Of a DNA stretch of 64,000 nt, positions 26,114-38,500 are shown piece by piece. The DNA is from Cytauxzoon felis (Eukaryota > Apicomplexa > Aconoidasida > Piroplasmida > Theileriidae). The notes beneath the pieces were generated by a model. That model did no database searches. It saw only the letters and a program-made list of their open reading frames with translations, and had not been told where the DNA came from. Positions within the stretch are counted from its first letter, which is position 1; the number at the start of each line of letters is the position of its first letter. A program made the translations under genes and the position numbers. The stretch lies in NCBI GenBank assembly GCA_020283715.1, contig JAIQCW010000079.1:1-64000 (forward strand). Reading direction: 5' to 3'.

Positions 26114-26397
26114 CGAATAATATTTCAAAACTAATATTGTTAAATTAATATTTGTATAATATATTTGTTCCTTTAAAACAGATTATGTAATCGAAGGTGC
26201 TGCGCGAGTACTTTGTACTTGTGCAAATTTCACTAAATTTATAATGAATAAGTTATCTAATATCCAATATCATACATTGTAATTAATATATCGATTCTAT
26301 AAATCTTAATTAATGATTGAAAAAGGTTAAGTAATATAATCAACAAATTTTTAAAGTAAAAAATTTCTAGTTGATTAAATAATAGTATATTAACAAT

Positions 26398-27143
26398 ATG
26401 TCAATTAATCCAGTTCTCGTGCAAGATGTACATGATTGTTAGTTTTCATATGGATAAATGATGATAATATCCTTAATTTTATAGCAACGTTAATACCGCT
26501 ATGTGGTAGTGGAGAATCATACATTTTAACTAGGAAATCTGTAGATTTACAATTAAAATTATCATCAAGGTAATGATTTATTGATATTATTTGGCATAAA
26601 TAGGGTACTAATGGGAAAAGGGTCAATGTGTTTAACTACACATCGTATCGTATTTATTAAGAAGGAAGGCCCTGACTTCGATAAAGTATTTTCATCTATC
26701 AGTTTACCGTTTCTATTAATAAAAGATCCAAAATTTCACCAACCCATTTTTTCCTCTAACCATTTCGATGGCCTTATTGTTTCTGTAAGTTTTTCGTCTC
26801 ATTGAAACCCATTTAGACATACCTATTCGCTCATCCTTTCCTTGTCTTTAGATACATTCTTCTATTACTTATTTTTATTTATTAGGATTCTTTAGCACAG
26901 TCCCCTTTGGAAAGTAATGGATCATTCAGTCTCAAGTTTACAAACGGTGGTTGTGAGTTGTTTTTGAAGTTCTTTTATTTATATTATGCCAAAGTTCATA
27001 ATGACCCATCATATAGAGCACCTTCTGATCCATTTTCTACATTGAGTGAGAACGATCGTCTGGCTCTTGTGGATCCTGCTGACCCTTCTCAACTATATTT
27101 TACTCAACCGAATACCACTTCACCATCTGGACAACAGAGCTGA
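26398..27143 (+). CDS. WBP2-like GRAM-domain protein
   Basis: Four exons, starting MSINPVLVQDVHDS at 26398. Splices fall near 26438-26484, about 26569-26604 and about 26784-26885. The joined product reads TLIPLCGSGESYILTRKSVD, then GKGSMCLTTHRIVFIKK and QPIFSSNHFDGLIVS. This follows the WW-domain-binding protein 2 family, which has a GRAM core G.G..YLT..R.IF and QPVFG.N.. block. A tail of about 40 residues is rich in Pro/Ser/Asp, but I see no PPxY motif. WBP2-like proteins bind WW-domain partners and phosphoinositides; the role in apicomplexans is unknown to me. No repeats are nearby. Confidence 0.7.
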
Positions 27144-27548
27144 ATATAATATACAAATGTAAAGCCAATAAAGAGTTACAATTGAGAGTAAATGGTTTAT
27201 AAAAGTTTAACTTGCTAGTTTGGGACATGGACAAAATAATAATAGATACATCACGTAAATGCATGTAAATTTATCACTTATTCAACAATTATAATTTAAT
27301 AAATAAATACTATTGTATTTACATATATTACATATAATCCCATTGGGAATATATATGAAAATTACAACGCAAAGGAGTACATTTGCTTGATTCGTCCTTA
27401 CAACAGCTTCCTTATTAGTTTTTCTTCCATGAAAGCAGCTACGGGTTGAAGGCCCAATCCATGGGATGACCATCAAAAAACTTCGAGTAGTGAATATAAA
27501 ATAGAATATGTGACCGAAAGATAATCATGACAAATATGATTAATATGT
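27144..27548. other. Convergent 3' spacer, no gene seen
   Basis: AT-rich spacer between the 3' ends of the convergent WBP2-like gene and CBP80. No RNA gene or supported exon is visible. Confidence 0.6.
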
Positions 27549-30500
27549 TTAAAAGAATCTAGATGCGGATAATTTGTATAGTATAGCTTTAATATTATTA
27601 CTTATTTTGGTATCTTTGTATTGAAGATATAATTCAGGGAAAGATGAGTTGTTAAGTCCAAATTTAATTAGAATATTTTTTAATGTATTTTCAAGTATAT
27701 TTTTGACATTATTATTCTCCAAATTACATCGATCATCAACCAATTGTATAAATAATGATAAAAATTTATAATAATCCGATTCTAAAACATCTAATTCCTG
27801 CTTTTTCACTTCCATAGCCACAGTACCAGCCAACTCCCTGGATGCGATTTTATATTCACTCCTATAACGATCTAAACGTGATTGCATTTCAGAGAACAAT
27901 ACATTCAGTAACCAAAAAAAAGTGTTTGATATCAATTCATCGGATGGAATTTTAAATATAAATTTAAGTATAGAAATTGCAGAAAAAATATTTTTACGTA
28001 TAAAAAATTCAAATGATAATTCAATCCTCTTATAATCTTTACCAAATAATCTATATGTTTTATCTAATACCTTATAGTTTATACTTTCCTCGAATACAAC
28101 ATCTTCTGATTCGTAAACTTTCAATACATCTGAATGCATCTCATATAAACGAAATAAATGTGTCAATGATTTACTACCAAACAATAATAGCGTCTCCCAA
28201 AATATTAATATCAAATCATCCCTATTCCAGGTCTTTACACCATTAGTAACTAATTGTACACTAGTATTTGTTTCTGTTGTATGTTCAGTCATACCATCTC
28301 TTTCACTCAATGTTGATGTTTCGTTATTTACCTGTCCCTCCGCATCCATAACAGCATCTACAGGTAATCCACCTGATGTATTATCCTCACCTTCACCACG
28401 ATCTCCGGGAGTGGCATTACCGTTTACGGGGAGTGAATTAGAAGAGCTGACGGCAGGATCAAATGTATTATTTAATCCATCATTAATAAAATCATTATCA
28501 TCGTCTAAAATAATGTCATCAGAGTTTGTGCGATGTTCAGAAAATAAATGTGTAGGTAATTGTTTTAATGGTTCTTTATTTGTATAATTATTAATAAATC
28601 CAATTATTCTACGATTCCTCAATTCATTTTCTTCTTGGGTCAATTTATTAAAATGAAGTAGATTTAAAAATAGTTGATGTTCCAATGGTTTATCATTGAA
28701 TGATAAATTGATATTTAATGGTTTTTGTACAAATGATTTTATATCCTCATGTAATTCTGTGGGAGAATATGTTAATAATCTATCTATATATATTAAACGA
28801 GATATCTTTTCTAATAACCTTGAATTATAACGGTGTATACCCAATTTATCTACAGGTAAAAATACCAAATTAAATAACTCTGCATTATTATTCCTAACCA
28901 TCTCCTTTTCAATATCCACACTATTGCCACCTTCAACTTGTATATCATTACTACTCTTTACAATTTTACAGAATTCTAAATTGAACCAAAATGATGATAC
29001 ATTTATTAGAGTATTAACAACATCCACATCAAATAAATCAATCATATCTAATAATTGAATAAATAATGATGAAAATATTTCGTACACATTATTTTCCAGA
29101 GAACAAATATTATGAATGACCAATGAACCAAAAATAGAGTAATATTGACGATACCTCAAAGATAATACCATATTCAACAATATATCAACCAAACAATATT
29201 CTTTATAAGCTTGATTCAACGGTATATTCAATAATTGATTACAGCATTGTAATGAATCATCATGAAAAATCTCAATTATGTTCCGTGCATGCTCTTCCAA
29301 TAACCTATAAAATTATAAATAATAAAATAGTCGAACTTACCATTGATCATGCAACGATAGTAGGTCATCTTGTTCAAGCCTTATGTCAAATGTAATAGGT
29401 TTAATAGGCAGTGGTATAAATGATTTTAATGCTTTAGCGTCTAATTGTAAAATTATGTCTAAATTATCTATAGTAACTTTAGATGGCTCATAAACAACAT
29501 CATTACACAATTCTTCATATATACCCTTGCTTTGAAAGAAACGGTATGTAGTACTTGATACCCATTCATTCTATAAGAGTTAATTTATAATATTTATTAC
29601 ATAACAAATCAAAACTCACATCAAGTAAAGATTTAATACATTCAACACCTGCATTAAATCTATCATTAAAAGGCCTATCTGTGAACTCGTTGTAACATGA
29701 AATATAAGAATATGGATTTGGCTTAAAATCCTCAGCTGCCAAATTTATTTTTTTATTGGCCTTTAGGTCTTTAGATAAAGAGGACAATATCTTATTTCTT
29801 CTATCGTTATACTCTGTTAAGTTAGTGTAAATCGTTTTGATAATATCAATATTATTGGCAAAGACATCTCTGCTGAACCATGGTATACTTGCTATTATGA
29901 TATAATATAGATTATCAACTGCATTCCTGAATTTGACACATTCAGTACCGTCACTAAACTCAATAGCTTCTAATTCTTCCGCTAGACGTATAACTTTATC
30001 AATAACATCAAAAATTCGAACGCAGGTTATATTGGAACAATATAGTCCAATTAAAAATCTCAATGACAAAACACATACAGCAAGATTTCCTGATGAAAGG
30101 TTGCGACCTAAATTGTATAAAATTTGCTGATTCACAAGATCTAATATGTCACATCTATTCTTAGATTTCAACAACGCAACAACACTCACATATGCCCCTA
30201 AATTAATTAATTAACAAACGCAAAAACAAAAATTATACCTGTTTTAATAGGGAATGATAATATACAGTCGATTAAAGTAGAAATGACGGTTTTATCATAA
30301 TTTTCAGGTAAGTTTGATAGGGTATCAGAGAGGTTTATGATATCCTCCTTGGCATTATCAAATGAATCCAGCAAAGTAATGATTTGTTTATTGATTATTT
30401 TCGATTGATCCAAATCATTACTTCGAATCCTACTATAATTGTCGAATTTTAATTGTGTCACGCGACGATCAAATGCATTGCGATCAAATCTAAATCTATC

Positions 30501-30704
30501 GTTTTCATAATGATATTTTACTTGATTAAATTTTGGTACTTTATAGAAATCTCTATACCTTCTACCAACCCTTTTTTTTGTACGGAAGCTATCATAGTCA
30601 ATCTCTCCACCTTCTAAATCCCTTTTAACGTTCTTATCTTCTAATTCGATATCTTCGCCCAAAGCGTCCAATTTATCATCAATGTCAACCTCTATTTCGT
30701 CCAT
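27549..30704 (-). CDS. NCBP1: Nuclear cap-binding protein subunit 1 (CBP80)
   Basis: Four exons (30239-30704, 29620-30197, 29341-29570, 27549-29304) splice in frame to about 1009 residues. The N-terminus is acidic and basic, with a KKRVGRRYRDF segment. The MIF4G-type helical repeats then appear: LVNQQILYNLGRNLSSGNLA, YYIIIASIPWFSRDVF (family F..S.PW....L), and in exon 4 YKEYCLVDILLNMVLSL and FGSLVIHNICSL. The C-terminal helices (ASRELAGTVAMEVKKQE) fit the CBP80 end. With CBP20 it binds the 5' cap of nuclear RNAs and feeds splicing and export. Oddity: about residues 680-740 form a Ser/Thr/Gly-rich loop, part of which (PAVSSSNSLPVNGNATPGDR) is a translated copy of the dispersed GC-rich repeat, kept in frame. 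Confidence 0.85.
28391..28468 (-). repeat. Modular repeat copy inside CBP80 coding sequence
   Basis: CCACGATCTCCGGGAGTGGC, CGTTTACGGGGAG and AGAGCTGACGGCAGGA appear in the same order as in intergenic copies (for example 55060-55115). Here they sit inside a continuous reading frame, on the non-template side of the minus-strand gene, and are translated as SSSN.LPVNGNATPGDRGEG. Confidence 0.85.
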
Positions 30705-32534
30705 ATTTATAAAGTTACTACGGAAGTGTATATCCGATGTATTATATATTATACAAGATTGACTGAGTGATCAATTATAATTTATCAAGACCCCATTAGT
30801 TAATAAATTTGCTACGTTATTAATTAGAATCTGGTACACTCTTTACAATTTACTCTTTATAATTAAGATTACCATTAGAACCTAGGTTATAATCGCGTAC
30901 ACCTTACGTTGTTTCTTAGTATCTTCTTAATTTTAATAAAATATGAATTAGTAATTAATTAAAGGATGTTTATTTGATTTAACCTGACCATTAAACTTTA
31001 TAATTTCCACCTTACATATACCCTATTTTTCAATATTTAATTTAAGACGGATTCCTTTATAATGAATTACTGAGGGTCCCATAATTTGGTAAATATTAAT
31101 ATAAGTTATAAAACACTTGTAAATTCATAGTATCATAAACACCTTTTGTACTGTAAGATATACGAATCTTGGACTACAGCCATACATTTTAGAAATGTAA
31201 TAAACTGCTTTGGACAGTTCCTAGCGACTCGTATTATGTAGTGCGATTTTAAATAATATTAAAACAATAAAAATTACTATAAAACGTTCATACGTAGACA
31301 GTAGATATAATACAGCTCCCCTAGATAAGAAAGATGCATTATTGTTATTGGATAAATGAGATGTTGTTATATGATATGTTAGAATGAATATTACAAAAAT
31401 TAAATGAGTAATAAAACAGTATGTAATAATTTTGGAAACACATAGATACTCGATATGTAACTAGGATATGTTGGATATTGTTGTAGGCGGTATAAATAAA
31501 ATGGGAAAATTTGAATGGATGGTATTTCATAAAAATGAAAATTTTAAACACATTATATAAGCGTTGTACAATAATAATTATATGTTAAATGTTGAAAAGG
31601 AAAATAATAAATTTTATGTTTATGATAATGATTATTGTGATTTTTTGATTAACCTCATTTAATATTGTAGTGTCCTTATAATTTCAGGGCAGTTGTATCA
31701 ATATAATAATAAATAGTCCTTTAATGGTTTGTATGATATGTTTATTATGTTATTATACTATTATTGATGATTTTACGAATATATTTCACTAGAATTACCA
31801 TAGGTTTTGTGGTTATATTGAAAATTTAATTAGTTACGTTTTTATACTTTACGTATGAAAAAACATACCACTATGGTAATTAATATAGTAAAATATACAT
31901 ACATAGAATAATTGTTTGGTGTATTATATGATATTGATTTTATAATTAAAAAACGGATGTTATATATGTTATATTGAGCATTAATTGAATAAATATCATA
32001 AAAAATCGGGTTTATATGGTATATGATATATGTTCTACTAATTATTTTATTATTGGATCATAAATATTATTGTTAATTTTATAATTGGGTCTATTATTTA
32101 ATTATAAATATTAATATTATTCGGAAATTATTGTTGCATTATCATATAAAAATTTGGTGAACATATTATATATCATTATTAATGAAATATACATTAAAAT
32201 TTATATAGATAATGCTATTTTTTGTGATAGATTTGAGTATTAAAAAAACTTTTTCGTCTAGATTTATTTATTGGGTCTATAATTCTATATTATATATATA
32301 ATTTTGTAATTTATATCTTTGTTTTCCCAATAAAAAAAATGCTCCTTATCTATCATACATTTTCCATCTATTAAATTCAAATGCTTATCAAACACACCGT
32401 TTATACTCATATTTCCATTACATGTTTTTTGCCCCATAATTTGCCCCATATTTTTTTAGTTGTTTTTTTGTTCTATAAATATAGCGTAAAATTAATTGTT
32501 TGTGTGTAATAAGTGTTAGTAATGGGTGTATAGC
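30705..32534. other. 1.8 kb AT-rich gene-free region
   Basis: Long for this window. It lies between the divergently transcribed CBP80 (minus) and the large unknown gene at 32535 (plus). I see no conserved exon, tRNA or GC-rich repeat, and short open frames here look random. Poly-A/T tracts grow denser toward 32.5 kb. It could hold promoters, long 5' leaders or an unrecognised non-coding RNA. Confidence 0.5.
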
Positions 32535-35500
32535 ATGGATAATTTGAAATTGGATGGAGCAGTATGTCAGGAGGGTAAGATGGAGGTGTCATCTAGGAAA
32601 CATATGAGTAATAAATTAAATGATATAGGTAATTTAATATTTCAAAATCAAAATGGTACATCAAACAATAAAAATGGATTTGGTCAATTATTTATAAATA
32701 ATTGGGATAATGTAAAAAATCCTACAATATACCAGAAGTTTACGAGGCAATTTCATAAAATACCATCTGTATTGAAGAATGATGTACAAATTGTAGATGA
32801 GGATGCATTGAACAAATTTGTATCTTCTACACTACAGTTACAATCGCAAAATGGTCTTGGTAGTTTAGTAAGACCTAATACTGATGAGTTGATTGACTAT
32901 GATTTATGTAAAACAGCTACACCGAATAAATTTAATTTATCGTTATCATCTATTAAGGATTTTAATCGCATTAATTCAATAAGTCCAACTAATTCAGTTA
33001 AGAGTATAGTAAATAGTGGTGATGGGTTATCATTAGCTGGTAGTATCCTATCATCATCTTCTTCTTCAGCTAGTCCTAATAGGGATACGTCTTGTAATAA
33101 TAATTATAATAATATATTTCAAAATTCACAAGAATCTATGGATCTTTTGAGGAAAATTTTTAAAACAGATGAAAGTGCTACACCAATATCCATAGATGAG
33201 GCACTAAAATCACTTAATACTGGCAATGACTCTGTATATCAGGATAATTTTAATTGTGATGATAATTTATTTGAATGGCTGCCGGATGAACCACAAGATT
33301 CATATGATCTATCAACTGCTGATGAAATACATAATTTACTACAAAATAATTACGGTGAACAATCTTTGTCACCAAAGTATGATTATAGCGAACATTTTTT
33401 TGTGTCATCATATCAAAATCATGTACCCGACGAACTAATTACAAAAATTAACAATTTAACATTTATCCATGAATCACTACACGCTTCTTCTGATTTTTCT
33501 ACACTTGTAACACTGGAAAAGTTTCTTGCGCAGTTATTACAGCCACAGAATTATTATGGGGAATTAACACCACATGGACGCTTGTTAACATTTATAAACT
33601 TAAGTTTTCTACAGAAACATTTAAAGCAACTTAATGATTTATATAATCATCCAGAAATGTCTACAATCAGAACCGCATTAAACGATAACAAGGATGGGGA
33701 AATAACTAATGTTTTGAATAAAAATTCTGTGCATGAGGAGGAAGATGAATATAGTGTAGATCAAATGCCGAAATTTATCAAATCTGACGCATCAATGTTT
33801 GTTCAAGCTGCAAGCCATATCGAAGATATTGTCACAAATAAAAATAAACCCGTACATGCACCAAAAAGTGAAAAACAGAAATTAACAGTTTTGGATTCTA
33901 TTGCTAAAATGTATAAACCAGGAGGTGAACCGCACTTCCCTAGGTATGTATGTGGTACAGTTGATCGCACATGGGTTACATATTCTGAAACAATATGTAT
34001 CCCATTTGATAAATCAGAAAAAAGGAGTATACACGTTCAATTTGAGAAAATTGATTGTATTAATATTGAAAAGATATGGCCTAAAGTGACATTAATGCCA
34101 TCTTCAATTGGAGAGGGTTAGTTAATATATGACGTGATGTTATAAAAAATATAGGGACGAAAGTTCAAGTTGCACCTTTGAAAAATACCACTCATATGTA
34201 TTGGAAGGAGGGTGTGATTTCATCTATAAACTCTGGGCAAGTTATGATTAACATATTGTCTGATCCCAAACCATTCAAGGTATGCTTGATACTAAATAAT
34301 TTTCAAACTTTTATCTTCTATTTATCCTTGTTAAGCTTCTCTATTTACCTATCCCTAAAGAGTATAGCCACTCCCGGAGATCGTGGTGAGGGTAGTGATT
34401 GATCATCCATCATGGGAATGATGGAAGATGGTGCTAAGGATGTGTAGTAGATTGGACCTCAAGTGGAACCCGCAGCTGATCTCAGGGAAGCGGAGGGGGA
34501 GGTAAATAGAGAGAAATTCTAAGACTAGTCGCAATTAATGCTTACACATCATCTATGCATTATTGTTGCTATCTAGCTGTGCCAATTTCTGATACATTTT
34601 TTATTTCTATAGGAACGCATGTATATTCTTCGCAATTTTATTCCACCTAATGTTCCCATTGTTCGTATGGAGAAGGGGTATTGGCGTCTTATGCCACGTA
34701 GAATAGATTTAAAAACGGATATTTATATTGGCTCATGCTTGACATTGCTTGATTCAACAGATGTATCTTCGGATGTTGTGATAACGAATATATATTATAA
34801 TAATAGTCGTACATTAGTTGGTTTAGTGAAGTCACCTAGTGATGAGACATTATTTGGCATAAAGGATGATGTATTGGATAGGTGTACATGTTCGTGTAAT
34901 GGTCACACATTACGTATCTTTGAAGGAAAGTGTACAAAGAGAAAGCCCATACAGATATGCGTACATTATTTGCATGATAAACGTGAACGTGTTATTGATT
35001 TAGATAAAATCAATGGTTTTAAATTGAATTATGATATACAATCACATTTTGATGGTGTATGTGATTCTGTACCAAAATTTGTTAATTCTCTATGGGTAGT
35101 GCCTAGGAATATTGAATCATTGGGTGTAGAAGTCACCCCATCACATAAACCCGGACACTTATGGTTATTTACACCAAAATATTGTCTAGTATTATTCCCG
35201 TTTAGTCGTGGTTTTGATCCGTTACAGGATTTTTGTAAATTAATACCATTTTTACATCCCGAATTTAATTATAATGCATTGTCCGCTGGGTTGTGGACTT
35301 TACGATCATCTAAAAAAGATTTGGAATTAATTAATGAGGTAACGAATGTACAGGAACAATCTAATTTACAAGATGGATTATCGTACACACGTAGTCAAAA
35401 AGCTGCAATAAGAGATTTAACTAATGATGATGTTGTTACTGAAACTTGTTTCGATTTAATAAATTGCCCATTCCCGTTAATACAGAGATTACTAGGTTGT

Positions 35501-36786
35501 TATCCAGTCATTAGTTTATGGATAATATTAGATTCGTATAATCCAATAAATGACATCTCCCCCGAAATACCATCAAATATTATTATACCTAAGCAGAATT
35601 TATGTAAATCATGCGGTGGCAAAATAATACCACATGGTGATCTAACGAAGTTAATGGTTGTGAATAATGAAGAGTCAAAATATGTACCAGTACTTGTCAA
35701 TATTGAACGTACAGAAGAGTTGGTGAAAAGAATGCAATTATTATCTATATGTCGTTGGAGAATTACAAGAGATTTTATGGCATCTCACAATGTCGATGAT
35801 GACATCACCATCACTACAAAATCTCCGACTATTGTACCAATCAAACATAATAATAACAACAATAACCACGACTTTATTAACAAGCTTACTAGCTTCATGT
35901 CTGACATTAAAAAAACCAAAGATAATAATATCAACAACACTCTCTTTACGACAGCGTGTGATCTTACATCCGAAATATATTCCTCGAATGTAGAAAACGC
36001 ACTACTCAATGGGTGGACACAGTTTATAAATGAACAAAACAAAGAACAAGACAAACCTAAAGATAACAAGCGTTCAAATAACACTAGTGGTAAGTTTGTC
36101 CCCCGAACAAGTCAAAGACACTGAGGTGTTTCCTCCAAAGGTATTTACTGTATATCTTTCCACTGATAATGGCGTCTTATCTATTTATTTCCCCTTTAGA
36201 TCCTGTATATCACATTATAGTAAATTTTATTACCCCGGTATAACATTCTACCCGCAGCTGATCTCAGGGAAGCGTAGGGACAACTAAATAGAGAAGGCCG
36301 CCACGCTTAGTGGAAAAGAAATGTGTAAATAATAATTAAATAAACAACATTTGCCGATTATATCTTCCATACTTGCATCTTATTATTGATATAGGTGGTG
36401 ATAAGTCTTCGGGCTCTACATCTTCGGCAAAATATTTAAAGGTACATGAAGATTCGGCGTTTAAACAGGCAAAAAGGAGGTGTATATCATCATTTGTAAA
36501 TAATGCTTGGCCGGATGACGAATTAAAACAGATTTCAGCATTTAATAATCAGCTAAAGTCGAACTATTCAAGTTCATCTAGTGAATATCTAAAAAATCTA
36601 AGTTTCCTTTCGAAACTTAATGTAAGGGATAACAATGATATAACAAATAATACTAGTCGACATAAGGAGCAGTATGTAGATGATATTCATGATTTCTGTG
36701 GATTTAACGATAAATCGCCTAGAAGAAGCTATATAGATAAACTAAAATGGGATGAGGATAGGGAATACCAACATAACAAACATTAA
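32535..36786 (+). CDS. Large conserved-looking protein of unknown function
   Basis: Four exons, 32535-34116, 34155-34279, 34613-36089 and 36395-36786, keep phase exactly and give about 1191 residues. The N-terminal half is Asn/Ser-rich, with many acidic stretches. A more structured block spans the exon 1/2/3 joins (FPRYVCGTVDRTWVTYSETI, then MYWKEGVISSINSGQVMIN). Exon 3 has a cysteine cluster CTCSCNGH near its start and a CKSCGGKIIPHGD motif, both possible metal sites. The C-terminus is charged. I do not recognise the family; a nuclear or regulatory factor is plausible from composition only. The start chosen is the ATG after an in-frame GTG. Introns 2 and 3 (333 and 305 nt) are about eight times longer than typical here, and each carries a copy of the GC-rich repeat. 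Confidence 0.7.
34364..34512 (+). repeat. Modular repeat inside an intron
   Basis: Holds AGCCACTCCCGGAGATCGTGG, a CATCCATCATGGGAATGATGG word also found inverted at 54860-54885, then GATTGGACCTCAAGTGGA and GCTGATCTCAGGGAAGCGG. It lies wholly within the 34280-34612 intron of the unknown gene, explaining that intron's length. Confidence 0.9.
36249..36315 (+). repeat. Diverged modular repeat inside an intron
   Basis: CCCGCAGCTGATCTCAGGGA, then a shortened G-run, ACTAAATAGAG and CCACGCTTAGTGG. It lies within the 36090-36394 intron. It has more mismatches to the consensus words than most copies, suggesting an older insertion. Confidence 0.8.
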
Positions 36787-37022
36787 AATAAATTCCATTT
36801 AAACTTTTTGTCTCATATATGTATATGTTTTTGGCTGTCTGCATAGATAACGCTCGAGGTTGTGCGATCTATTCCCCTATAGTGATGTCTCGTTTGCTTT
36901 CCAATTAATATGGACTCTTATTTTATTTAATTATAATTCAGATGAGGCGATTTTTAATTGAATCATATAAATGACCCCTCCGCACATATTCATATGTGTT
37001 CATTTAAAATGATTTAGAAAAT

Positions 37023-37511
37023 ATGATCATAAAAAATATAATTCCAACTATACTCAATAATATAAATACACGTTCCATACGACACTGGGCTAAGAAGAAG
37101 CATGTTAAAAGTACACATTATTCAATAAATGATCCAGAGTCATTATTATATAGACAAGCTGTACCAGGATCAATACTGGCAAATCAAAAAAGGCTACCAA
37201 ATAAAAAACTAAAATGTAGAGAATTCAGGCCATCAATAACAGCCAATGGGACATATTTATTGAGACCTCCATATCCACCAAATGTTAACATTACTCTCGA
37301 ACCGTATCCCAGAAATGTGGCAGGAAACCAACACGATTTACACAAAATCGGAAATTTCAAATACCCACAAATATATAAAGGCATAGAATATATATCCCTA
37401 AAAAGACTCGTGCCACATCCTAGAGGTAAATCGGTTTACTCTTTTGATCTAGATAGAAGGATCAATAAAAAATATGCATATGTAAAGTTTAATAAGGAAG
37501 GAAATGGATAA
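37023..37511 (+). CDS. Small mitochondrial-type protein, possibly bL27m-like
   Basis: Single exon, 162 residues, strongly basic. The N-terminus (MIIKNIIPTILNNINTRSIR) looks like a mitochondrial presequence. It is followed by HWAKKKHVKSTH and VPGSILANQKR. These two blocks resemble the start of mitochondrial ribosomal protein bL27 (RWA.KK..GST and .PG.IL..QR), but the expected G-rich HPG..VG.G.D block is not evident, so the call is weak. It could equally be another basic organellar ribosomal protein. Confidence 0.45.
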   Translation: MIIKNIIPTILNNINTRSIRHWAKKKHVKSTHYSINDPESLLYRQAVPGSILANQKRLPNKKLKCREFRPSITANGTYLLRPPYPPNVNITLEPYPRNVAGNQHDLHKIGNFKYPQIYKGIEYISLKRLVPHPRGKSVYSFDLDRRINKKYAYVKFNKEGNG

Positions 37512-37654
37512 GTACAAAAAAGCTATATGTATGACCGCAATGAAGACCGTAATCTGCGACGCAGTTGATTACACAACACCAAACCAATGTAAATCAATTT
37601 TGCCGCACTGCAAACTTTGAGATTATTAAATAAATGTTAAATAATATATTACAT

Positions 37655-38358
37655 TCATGATTCTAATACACCTATGCTTATCAAGTGAGGGACTTCACAC
37701 GCTAACCACGGCGCCAACTGATTAAATTATGGCAATTAAATTGTTATAAAACTTACGCCTAGTGCCAAACCATGTGCGATACCATATTTAGGAACGTTTT
37801 TTTGCCATAATGGCAAAAAATGCACATCTAAGCATATTCTACCTCCACGGTACATCTTAGCAGTCTTCCCCTCCAACGAAGGTATAATTATATCGAAAGG
37901 AGCATTGGGATACGCAGCAGGGATCTAAATTATTAGTTTATAATTAGAAGTTGGTATATACAAGGTAGACAAGGTGTAATGATCAAGAGCATTATTGATC
38001 GGTTACACCAGACTAGTGATTAATTTAACAATTGTAATAGTAATACCAAGTGTAATAAAAATGTACCTCTAATTCAATCTTAAATTTATATGTTTTCATG
38101 TTATATACATGCCAACATTCACCAAACCAACTAAGAATTAATAATAACAAAGCGCTTGACGTACCTGGTGCCATTATCATTACAATCTAATGTAAACCAT
38201 TCTGTATTATTGCGTTTATTTTCTTCAATGTATCTGATCAATGCTGCAAATTCTTCGTTTAAACGGGCTTCCCACTCATCAGGATTGTCAAAAGGGCCTG
38301 TGTTGGTTTGACATAAGGGGATTCCATCTATAGGTGATGCAATATCACCAGCAACCAT
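37655..38358 (-). CDS. UFC1: Ufm1-conjugating enzyme (E2), UFC1
   Basis: Four exons (38165-38358, 38067-38130, 37757-37924, 37655-37717) splice in frame to 162 residues, against about 167 in human UFC1. Landmarks in order: [36 protein letters not shown], a [10 protein letters not shown] segment, [20 protein letters not shown] and [16 protein letters not shown]. The last holds the catalytic cysteine in the family TGGKICL/CLTDHF context. The end is [21 protein letters not shown]1 takes UFM1 from the E1 UBA5 and passes it to the ER-bound UFL1 complex acting on ribosomes. The first two splice donors after exons are GTACGT and GTACAT. No other UFM1 pathway gene is in this window. Confidence 0.93.
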
Positions 38359-38500
38359 AATTAATTATAATTGTATCATGCAATTTAATGTTTATTTTTT
38401 TTTAATGTATTTTTTAAATGAAATTTACCAATCAATGTTGGGATACCGATGCAGGTTAAGAAATACACTTAGGATATATTATAGATGAAAAATAAATAAA

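Noticed and set aside
31345..31551. 68-codon minus-strand open frame in the gene-free gap
   Set aside because: AT-driven composition, no conservation that I can see, no splice partners.
37681..37720. tRNA-like text on the minus strand (CGCCGTGGTTAGCG, resembling a D arm)
   Set aside because: No anticodon stem or T arm follows. It is the last exon of UFC1, reading [12 protein letters not shown] in frame after a clear acceptor.
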